Below, piece by piece: positions 26,701 to 38,500 of a stretch of 64,000 bases of DNA (positions are counted from its first letter, which is position 1; the number at the start of each line of letters is the position of its first letter). Made by a program: the position numbers and the translations under genes. Under the pieces are notes generated by a model. That model did not search any database. It was not told the origin of the DNA and saw nothing but the letters and a program-made list of their open reading frames with translations. The stretch is from the NCBI GenBank assembly GCA_963678705.1, contig OY783218.1, positions 12,844,152 to 12,908,151 on the forward strand. Reading direction: 5' to 3'. The stretch is from Panorpa germanica. Lineage: Eukaryota; Arthropoda; Insecta; Mecoptera; Panorpidae.

Positions 26701-29700
26701 CAACCAATTCGGCTTAAAATTGTACGATTCGGAAATGTACGAGTACATCTATGGCAAAGTTATATACAGTTATTAGTCTCAAAAAAAGCGATTTTTCAAA
26801 AAAAATTCCTGAGAAAACTAATAATTGTATTAATGTAAAAATTTGTACACATGTTATGGTAACTTTTAACTGTATTTATATATTTTTATATTTGCAAAAA
26901 TAATAATTTGGAAGCTGCTATAGCTGATCTTCAGGAACTCCTCTCAAAAAAGGCATCTTGCGGTGACCCTGATATCTCTAGACTGGATCATCTTAAATGA
27001 AAAAACCAAACTGATTTCGTTAAAGTAATGCATAATCTAGAAATTAATCGAAGGATTAGGCAAAATATTTTTTTTTGACAAAATGACGGCTTCTTTTTTG
27101 GCCTTAAATTGTTTATAACAACAAATAATTATCGGTGAGATAAAACCTTTGATTAATTTCTAAAAAATATACTTAAGAAGCTTGTGTTAAAATTTGAGAC
27201 TGATCGGTTAATCCGTTTCCGAGTAACATTGGTCACCGTTTTTAAAAACACCATTTTGAGAAAAACGCTAAGTTTCCAAAGCACTATACATAGAATACAA
27301 ACAATTTTTTTTCAACTTACATAACTTCAAAAATATTCGCCAGATTGACTTGAAATTTTCAGTGTGTGTACTTAAATATATGTATATAAATTATTAAAAA
27401 ATTAGTGAAAATATTAACTGTATAAAACCCCTTAATCTTTAATTTTTCGTATAAAAATACCAAGAATTGTTGGTTGATGAATTATTTTCATTTTTGTCCC
27501 CGTTGTCGAGTCCTAATTGAAATTGTATTCGTGGCAAAGCAGCAACGCAATGCGGAAGGGATTCATTCTTCTGGTTTCAGCTTTGCTTCTATCTCCTGAC
27601 CAGAATATCTAGTCTTCTGTTAGAAACTGATGTGATAAGTGACGAGCAAGGTAGGGTAGTTCCAAATTTATATTTATCTTCAACTATGGTAGCCATATTC
27701 CCAGATGTGTAGACATTGAAGAAGAAAAAAGAAAATATGTTGTGCCTATAATTGATTAATGACTCGTCATTTTTCTTGTAGTCTTGTCTTAATTTTCTTC
27801 ACTAGATGAAGCCTTTAGGTTTATATTTAATTTAAAACAAGAGATGAGCTCCTACATCCTTGCTGAACCAGTGTGTAAACTTTGACGTAGATTTTTCGTG
27901 AACATAGTCCTACATAACCAGAGGTAAACCTCTTATTCCAAGCGGCCAATTAGAACCTCGTTTCGAGACAGGTGAAATTCATGCTATGTAGTACTACATT
28001 TTTGCTTTTTGACAGAATGCATGTGACGTGTTATAATATTTATAACAAGAAACGTCTTTAAGAATGTTTAAAACAAGATGAATCAACATTATACCAACGT
28101 TACGAAATATATCATTGACATTAGTTCAGTGAACGCACTATTGCAATATAAGAAAACAAAATAAAAAGAATCATCTGTTGTTATTATAGCAATAAACAGT
28201 TGTTGACACTGTATTGTGACACTGTTGCCAACTGTTTATAATAAAAACGTATATATGTCATCGTTTATGAACCTGTGAGAATTATCTGACAGTCTAACGA
28301 TGATCTAATATTACATAACCTCACTTTTGTATGAATGAATATAACCAAAATTTAATTAAATTAAATTCAGATTATCTGGTTTTATTTAATCAGTTTATTA
28401 TTGATCTCAATTGTAAAAGTGAATTGCATATAATGGTGAATAACAATTCTTTTGTATGAAATAAAAAAAATTATAACCTTAGTTTTTATATACCTATGGG
28501 TTTTTTTTATATTTGTGCTGCAACTAAACCACAAAGACTTAAAAAAATAAACAGTGTATATATTATATTAAAAAACTTAAAGACATTAAGGCGCTATTGT
28601 TTTTAATCATTAAAGATTACTTGCAAAAATTAATAAGCAAAGATAAATTATAAAAAATATTTTTATTACTAAGCATGTTATAAAATAAAGCTACTATAAG
28701 TTAATTTGCAAAATTTAGCGGAAAGAAAACAAAAAATTTTCACACAACCTTTTATTATTTGTTTACACTTTTTTCTGTAAGAATATTCTAAAATTCAGAA
28801 ATAGAAAAAAAAGTAAATAATTAAATGTTATGATATTATAAAAAAACATAGCTAATTAATTGTACCATAAGTCCCATCTGTCCATCTGTCTCATCCATCA
28901 CCACTCCCCTCGCTCATGACGATTCATATAAAGTATACTTCACATTAGACAAGTTAGAAGCAGTCGAGATAAAATTAGTTATAATCTCAAGGGCTTTGTC
29001 ACAAAAGATGGAATATTTAATTTGGATTCTAAAACAATTTCTTTTAATAATTTAAAATTATGTGTCTGAACCTATATACGACGTATTTAAATATTTTGCT
29101 CACTTTTTATACTAATTAATAATATCGTAATCCTAATAGTTTTATAATCCTAATAATCTTAAGATACTAATAACCTAAAATCGCTTTTCATTTAGAATAC
29201 GTGTTGATTTTATTTTCCAAACATTTCATTGTCTAAATTTTTCCGAACTTTGGGACTAAGGCTTTTATTTTTGTGTTCTATTGCCAAATTTGTCCTCCTT
29301 CTATAGTGCTATGGACTATATCCGATATTGAGATCTATCACTGACGATCTCCAACTATGTTAACAGTTTCTTTGGTATGAAGAGTTCTGATATCGGTTCG
29401 GATTTTTTAATAGTTCATGATTCTTAAGAATGACTTCTTAGGAAGTTTTAAGATTATGTTAATGTAATAAATATTTCCAAAAAGTAGTAAAATTGGTCAC
29501 AAAACATTGTACATTAGACAACATTCTTTGTGTAACATGTAACTAATGTTATGTTAAGATAAAACTTATTATAGTTAAACTACAGCAAAGCTAAATCGAA
29601 AATATAAAACTCATAAAATGTAACTTTAGTCTTTACTATAATATTTATTATAAATACCTTGAATTCAAGTAACTTGACGAATTATAAATGCACCTTATTT

Positions 29701-32540
29701 GATGTTCAGTGTTCGCGATTTAGTATCTCGTCAGCACTCATCATATACAGTAACATAGAATACAACCACATCTGTACATTTCATGTCATAGCATTTCCGT
29801 AGCGCATTTATTTCAAATACATTTAGTTCAAGGACACATTGTTTAAATCCCGCGATCTGCCAATCCGGTGATCTGCCATACACGAGATAACAATAAATAC
29901 AAGTAAAACAATAAATATAATACCTATACTATGTACAAGTATATAGTGATAGCTATATACATATATATTTGATATAGATAGATATATGTATCCGTTAAAG
30001 AGACTATCCTAACTATATGGTACACCTCTAACTAGAAATATAGGGATCTTATGCGGGTGTGGTCGGAGAAAAAAGGAGTACCTCAAAATTTTAATATCAT
30101 TTTTCGCCAGAATATTCGATCTAAAAATTTTACTTAGATGATACAGTGGTTGAGATCGTCGTAACTTCAGACTGGTAATTTCTGGATATATTCTGGGGTT
30201 GATTGTGGTTTCTTTCTTAATTAATTTTATTTTGGTTTTTGGCGTATTCAGTCATCTTACCAAAGTATCGTATGTAGAAATTTTATATGACGTTAGAATA
30301 TAAAATTACTCTCAGTACATAAATATTTAAGATTACATTGTTATAGACTATATAAATATATTTTATGTTCAATAAAGTAGTTTCGGTATTTTCGCGTTAA
30401 AGGTCTCGTATTACATTTTATTTTTATTTTTTTTACTTGTACGAGTATATCAGTAGTTTTCCATTTCGAACTATTTTTGGTTTCTATCAAATATCTCCGC
30501 ATTGGTTAGTTCTAGGACTTTGGTTGTTATCATCAATCTTAAGGAGGACAAAATTTTGAACAAATTTTGCCTTCGCAATATTTCTCTATACCCAATAACA
30601 AGCGCACTGTAGCGCTTAGAAAATAACACATTTTTTCCAAGTTGAAGAAAAAAACTAAATTTTGTAAAATTATTACTAAAATGTTATTGGAGTGACAATA
30701 TGTTATCGGCGTCAACTTATTGACAAAGAACTTCATATTTTCGTGCTGCGATAGTACAAATCTGGATATTGAGGCGGATATAAGACTTCTTGAATAGGTA
30801 AAGATATACTCTAAGAAAATGTACTTTTAATTCAACGAATATCTCAGCATCTTCTAACTAAATTGATATAACATGGAGTTATTACTTTAATACACCTTGA
30901 TAATGAAATTCAAATTTCAGTAGAACATTAATAAAGTAATTAGCATTGAATATCTCAATGATAAAGCATGTGCATGCGCTATAAAGCACACAGCATCTCA
31001 ATAAGCAATTATTATAAAATTGATTAAAAATCTTTTCATTTATAACTTGTGTTAGATACACGTATGTGGTTTTTTAAAATGCACGGTTTAATTTTATGGC
31101 TATTGAAATGCAAACAATCGTTTAATGTACACCAAAGAATACACGGATAACCACCTATGGGATAACACTCATTTGTACAGCAACAGCAGAGGCACAGCCG
31201 ACGGAATACGAGTACAGCAAAATGTTGAAGTGACCTTGACTATGTGTATTGTTTGAATATTTTACAAAACATATTTATACAGCGACTGGCGAACGAATGG
31301 GCTTAGTTTTCCCAGCGTACAAGAGATGATTGTGTTAGCAGGGACGCACAAAATCCATCAGATGTTTTAAACAAAAACATTGTACACTGTTTATTTCATT
31401 TTTAAATGGGCTTGTGTCCTATGTCTTAATTTCTATAAAAGTGTACTATTTATTGACAAAGTGGGTTACTAGAACCTCAAATGTTCAATTATTTTTTAAT
31501 AACTCCTTATATGTTAAGAGATATTAACAATTAAAAAAGTCATTTTGTCTCTTTAATTATTAAAGGGATTCAACGTTGTACACATTCCAAGTGCATGTGA
31601 CATCACAATCCTTGTGTAAGGTTACCAACCTTACAGCTCATAAATCTCTGCTAAATATCAAATATTATTTACAGCTATTTCAAAGAACAATCAAATTTCA
31701 ATATTATGTCTGTCTTAACAGGGTTAAATAAAATAAAAACTTATTAGTTTATGATTTGACTTGATTATTTGACTACCAAAAGTTACAGAACATTACCACA
31801 GCTCAACAAATAACTGACGTTAAAATGCATTCACGTCATACAAATATGGACGACCATTTCTAGCGCTAAAACTGCAATTTAAACTTTTAATTGCTATATC
31901 TCTGTCAACATTTAGATATTTAATAAAATAGACACGCCAATACACATTTATTAACATCAATTTCAATCAACAATTGAAAAATCGACCACTAAAAAATGAG
32001 GACACAAGTCCATTATTTTTACAAAACTCGTCTGTCGGTAAAACAGTGATCTTATACTCATGGATGTTTTAGATGACGTTTGAGGTATAACACATTTGAT
32101 ATTTGAAGTCGACAGAACTCACTGTGCATATTGTTAGGTTATAATAAAGTGGGTCGAATTTGTAATTCGATAAAAACATCTTTTTTTAAATTAGCAATAG
32201 TGCGATTCCTTCGCCAATTTAAAAAAAAGTTACTATTTTTTAATGAAGTTACAAAATATTATTTTTTTAAATTGGAAATGGATATCTACTACATATCTAT
32301 TTACAGAATAGTTAATAACATTATGTTAAGCATATTTTATCAGAATAGTCTCTAAATACTTATTATTAGTTTCTGTATAACCTGCATCTTCCAAGATGGT
32401 TTACGACCTTGATATTCTATAGCTGTTATATTCATACATATTGTATATAGAAAAAAGAAAAATATATATATATGTATATTTCTATATTGTTTTCATTAAA
32501 AAATTGTGTAGGTGAGGTTCATTACAGCCGGTTGCACACA

Positions 32541-32579
<39 letters not shown>

Positions 32580-35500
32580 GTGGAAGTTTCATTAATGCTT
32601 AGAAATAAATAAGTAATTAACTACAGCACTTAATTAAAGATATAAATATTATTACCTGTTTAATTTGAAATCAAAGTTTTATCCATTTATTTCATACTTA
32701 TTATTATCTGCTATAAATTTAAATATTTATATGTAATAAGAATGTAAGCCGATCTTAATTACCATTGGCATTGGCGTATCATTTTAAACATTTTTATAGA
32801 TCAATAAATTATAAGATATTAATATCGTCAGTATCACGTCTAGTCTGTAAATTAAATTACGTCACACAATTTTAATGTTTTTTAATCGTTCCAATATCAT
32901 TTTCAATTAAACCCTTAAAATAGTGGTAGTGGGGAAATATAACTCGAATAAATTTATACAGGCACCTGCCCTTAAAACAAAGGTAAGCCATCTAATTTCT
33001 GTCACATAGCTGCGTTTGTAAAATCTAAATGTACAGTGTAAGACAAAATCCACTTACTCACAATCAATATCAGGGATGGGGAACCTGCAGTCTTGATACA
33101 TATCTTTGTTTCTCACAATACAAGTTTAAACAAGTATGTGAATAAGGCCTCAATATGCCTGAGTAATACAGGCAGATATTTGAAAGCAGTGAAAGTCTGA
33201 AAAACCTTATTGACTTTATCAATAAAATTTAATTTAATCTCTTTATTTTAAGTACTCATACTCGTGTTTATAAGTTGTAAATTATGTATTGGAAATGTTT
33301 AAAAATGTATATATTTTTTTAAGTTGAAAGTTGATGCACTCAAATATATACTCAAAAAATGTTTGTGAATTTAACTATTTTTAAGCAAGAAATATATAAG
33401 CTATATATAATTATTAACCAAGTAATTCCAACATTTCAAGCAAAAGCTTTAGGATTAATTAAATTAAATTGATTTGAAAGATATGCAACGAAAATAAATG
33501 ATCCCAACATACTTGCACACTCAGTTAAAACCATACCAATACAAATTGCAAAATATCACAAGCGACTTCAACTTAATCGGATTATATTATCCACCCGTTT
33601 ACTTTACTCATAAAAATGTATTAGAATGAAACGATACGACGTGTACCATCAAATTTACTCGCTCATTAATTTGAATAATTTAATAATTAGTTCATTAATT
33701 AGGGGGAAGTGCATCACTGATTCCACTACTCTTAAACCAATAACGACACAATAACGACACAAATTGTATTTAATAGCATACAGTATATTAAAATAGGTTA
33801 TTTCCACAGTTAATAAAAATATTACTTACTCGTAAGCTGATGCTGTTTTCCGCTTTCAACGCAAGATCTGTTTAAGAATGTGTCCCAGTTTTCTGCCTGC
33901 AATGTTAAATAACAATATCAGATACTGTCGTCATTTTTATTTTATGTACAATGTATTATTATATAGATAATTAAACATGTGTTCATGATAAAAAGGTTTT
34001 CTATGCCTGGCCTATGTACTTATAGTTTGTTAAATATGGAGAAGCAACTTCAGAAGAAGCGTAGCATGGGTTGCCGCAGGTGATGCCGGTAAAACATGGT
34101 ACACACCACATAGCTTGTTAATGTAAGGATCACGTGCTAATATCACGTGGGTCCAAATGGACTGTTAGGTCAACGGGTCAAGGGAGTGATTCCCAATCAC
34201 GTGGGAAAAACATTGTGTGTACGAGACTGAGTGCGAGAAGAATAAAAAGAGTTGAATGTGAATTGAATATGAAATTGAACTACTCGAAAGTGCACATTTT
34301 GTTTCTGTATTTCTGTAAAAATGTTTCTGTATTTTAATATGTTGTAATACATTTTTTATATAGTAAATACATTGAAAATTTATTGCCATATATTTATTTT
34401 ATTATTTAGGTTTGAAAAGTCTTTAGTTGACAGATGAAATGTGAGTATGGCTTAACCAAGATTCAAACCATATATGTATATAAAAGTTAAAAGGTATAAT
34501 TATGACAAGCAACTGTCTTTTAATTCATACAGCTATAATAATTATATTGTCTAATATTCTATCACTATATATATTTTAATTTGATTTAACTGCGCCTTGT
34601 TAATATATATACAGCGAAAAACTACCCCAGAATTCGTATTGTCACACTACTGATTTAGTGATAATTATCAAATATTCAAACCAATATAAATTCGTCTGAT
34701 TAACTTTATGATAGTGTGTATTCTATCTATTGTACATTTTCATATCCAGGGGTGAGGGAGGGGGGAGTATTTTTAACGGACAAATATACCGTTTGGCTAT
34801 ACTTCAGCACTATATGCTGTGTATATTTTTTAAGCTTTAGATAGATGCATGTAACCGCATACTTTAAATTTATGAATACAAAATTATTAATAAAATATAA
34901 TACCTGAGAAAAATACACATCATTGAAAGATTATATAAGTAATAATAAAAATATATAAAACAATGACAAAATGTGGTATGAGCAACGTGACAAATATATT
35001 AAAAATTTTAAAAAGAAAAAGAACAATAATTTGATGAAGCTTTATCGCATATATTCGTGATTTATAGCTATTGTGCAAAAATAAAAAAAATACTGTATGA
35101 TATTTTATTATGTTTTTGTTAATTATATATCTTTTTAATTAAAGCAATAAAAATGAATGCACACGATTTATGTCTTATAAAACAAATTGAGAATATTTCC
35201 TATTTTATTTCTTTCAAGTTTTTTCTTCACAAATTCCTTTACAAATGGTACTTACGAAGACGTGTGAAAAGAATCATAAAGAGTTTTTTCTTTGTTTCTT
35301 TGTTATTAAGTGATCTGTTTAAAGGGTTATACAATTCTCTAATTATTCTCCGATGCCTTGTAAAGCTGTTCGTCTTCCTTTCTTCACATTATTTACTCCG
35401 TCTTCTTATTACTGCTATTCGTATTCTTACCTTCTCTTTCCTGGCAACAGTTCTTCCATGCTTCTCTTACTTTCCACTTACGCATATGCAGAGTCCTTGC

Positions 35501-38500
35501 GCCTCTTCCTCCTAATACCCACTATCTTTTTCTTTGTTCCCCATTGCAAACCTTGTAATCCTTTTAATATCCTTGCTTTCTTTTTGCACTTCATTAATCC
35601 TGCATCTTCCATGTCCTTCTTCTTCTCTCTTGATGTCTCTTCTCCTAATTCTTTACTGTATCCTCTTCACTCCTCCCTTCACCTTTTAATTTCTTCAATA
35701 CACTTAAAAACTTTCTATTTTAAATAAATCTTAGATACACGTGTAACTATATTTATCTGGAAGTGATTAATAATGTAACAATTATGACTAATCATATAAT
35801 AATTATTGTTACAGGTAAATCAGGTGGAAACAGCAATGGCAGCAGCAAGGGCGACTGCGACAGTCACAGTGGCAGCAGTAGTAAGGACAAAGACGATGGA
35901 GAACTCTGGTGTAATGTAGAGGCCCAAGCAGCCTTCCTGGGGCCCAATCTCTGGGACAAAACATTGCCTTACGATGCCGATCTCAAGGTACAACAAGTCA
36001 GTATACCAAATATTATCTAACTTAAGTTACCAGTTGCATTTTGTGGTAAAATGCTTTTATCTCATTGCTTTTCTCACGCTTGGACTAACAACTATTCGTT
36101 TCCGATTTAGTATAGTTCGGATTTTAGCGAAAATAAGGCAACTATACTTTATCACCTTTGCAAAATCAACATTAAAACAGACTCATAACATAAATATATA
36201 TGACTAAAATGAATGAACATATTTCATTCTTTCCTTCCATTTATATTTTCATTCTTTTTCTCATCTTGTTAATGGTTTGCATTTTTAAAAATAGTAACAA
36301 TTTTAGATTTTAGTTAAGTATTATAAATACACAATTCCGCGTGCCCGTGAGCAACACTCTATCCTCCATTCCGCGTCTCTCAGAACTCGGAACACTAGGC
36401 ACGACTCGAGTGACGTCATTAGGAATCACATGCATTGCCACACATTGGTGTAGTTGGGATTAGTACCAATATACATATGTAGTTTACATTTTATATTTGA
36501 TAATTAAAAAAATTAAGAAGTATCGCATTTTGCCCGATTAACCCAGTTATGTGGATTTATATATTCACGACGGTTTTATAAATGATTGATAAATCTGTAT
36601 TAAAATATTCCGGTTTATATTTGAATGACTCGCGCACCGTAATATTATTTTTAAATAACAGATACATAATTGTATTTTTATCAATATTTTTATTAACAAT
36701 TATTAGTGAATCTATGTCGGTCTAGACTGTTAAAATAAAATCGACTTTCATCATTCTCTCGCCTATTAATAGTATAACAAAATTATAAATAAAAGTAGAG
36801 CAAAGAATAGTTCATCCCATTCTAAAATATTTTAATATAGCGTCATCTAGTATGCATGAGCAAACCATATCATGTAACTAAATTATATTTTGTTACTGAT
36901 TACGAGAAAATTAAAGACTTCCCCTTCCTACATTTAGCAAAGCAATTAATATACTCAAATAACAATTAACTAAATAGAATAATAAAAATAAATTTCGTTT
37001 TTCTTTCAGTACGTCGATCTAGATGAGTTTTTATCAGAGAATGGTCTTCCTTGTGATAGTATGGTCCATGGTGGAGGATTAGGATCATTAGGATCTCATC
37101 TAGGAATGGGTCAACACAGATCAGAAGCACTTGGCCATCCTTTAGGACTTCCATCACAAGTTACAAAACGAGAACGATCGCCATCGCCATCAGACTGCAT
37201 GAGTCCAGACACAATGAACCCAGCATCTCCAGCTGATTCAAGTAATTAACCATGTTCCTTTTTGGATCAGTTTTCTTGTATATTCCTTCCACATTACAAT
37301 CTACTTAAAACTATGCGTAGATTCTATTCTATAGCTAAAATAATGATGTCTGTTTCTTCTTCTTCTCGTATCATCTCTTTCTAAACTCTATTCCTCTACT
37401 CTGTACATCCGCTATCTTTCCTTCCTTTCCACAAATTCTACTTTGAATTGTTTTGACTATCTCCACGTATCTTCCAGCTTCTTCTACTGTTCCTAACATA
37501 GACAGTTTCGGTGCTCGTCCTTTCCCATTTCCCTTTCTTTTCTTCTGAACCTTTTCCTAGTCTTTGATTTCCTTTCCCGCTACAGTTTTTTTTTTATTAT
37601 ATTAAGTGTGTGCCTTTCGGCTTTACAATCTACATTATTATATTTCTTAATGTATTTCATATAAATTCAAAGTTAAAACTAAACTTAAACTATTCTAGAC
37701 TATTACTACTTCGAATAGTACTTTCTGTTTCTTCTTTTCTTGATCCTCTCTCTTCATGTCCCCTACTCCTCCTTTATTTACACCGTTTCCTGCTTCTCCT
37801 TCCTTATTGCCTGTATCTTCATCTATCACCTCTTGCCTTCCTTGTCTCCTCTCGACAAACCCTCTATTATCTTTTCACTATCCTTCCTGCCTTCTCTCTT
37901 CGTTTTCACTTCTCCACTTATGTCTATTACAGGCATAAACGCTCTATCTTTACAATTTCCTCTTGACTCTTTCCCTTTCCCGCTGCAGTTAATTCCCCTT
38001 CACTATATCAGGTTAGATTTCATTCTACTCTAGTTTCATATTAACATGCGGCTTATCCTTTCTTGCAGCTTTCTCGATGGCTTCCTCTGGGAGGGACTTT
38101 GATCCCCGTACAAGGGCTTTCTCAGACGAAGAACTGAAACCCCAGCCAATGATCAAGAAAAGTAGAAAGCAGGTGACTACACATGACGTAAATATAATCA
38201 GAAATGTAAAATGCAATATTTGACGCAAATTTTACACCTGACAGTATTTATTAAATTAATGTTATCCTTTTCTAATTATTTATTTAGTTTGTTCCTGATG
38301 ATCTAAAGGATGATAAGTATTGGGCTCGTCGTCGAAAGAATAATATGGCTGCTAAAAGATCACGAGATGCTAGACGGATGAAAGAAAATCAAATTGCTCT
38401 TCGAGCAGGATATTTGGAAAAAGAGGTAAGTATCATTTGTGACATCACCCTAAGTGATACCAAATAGAGATTGGTGTACTAATCTTACACGATAAGTATT

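Larger units (their letters stand above)
7176..35814 (+). other. Large Pdp1 intron (28.6 kb)
   Basis: Intron between exon 1b and shared exon 2, with a GT donor at 7176 and an AG acceptor ending at 35814. It contains LINE and SINE relics, several MITEs, candidate exons of an antisense transcript, and at least eight CACGTG E-boxes counted by eye (17203, 17401, 24480, 24657, 32577, 34131, 34144, 34198) plus one at 35738 just before exon 2. Parts not listed separately (for example 7.2-8.5, 12.9-15.9, 16.9-20.3, 27.5-31.4 and 32.6-33.8 kb) are AT-rich with no gene that I can support. Confidence 0.7.

Noticed and set aside
34134..34389. ORFs on both strands across the E-box cluster
   Set aside because: No splice signals in usable phase, no family resemblance; the E-boxes are the notable feature.
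37610..38033. Leu/Ser/Phe-rich + strand ORFs in Pdp1 intron 3
   Set aside because: Antisense to a LINE 3' fragment whose hairpin and tail are recognisable.
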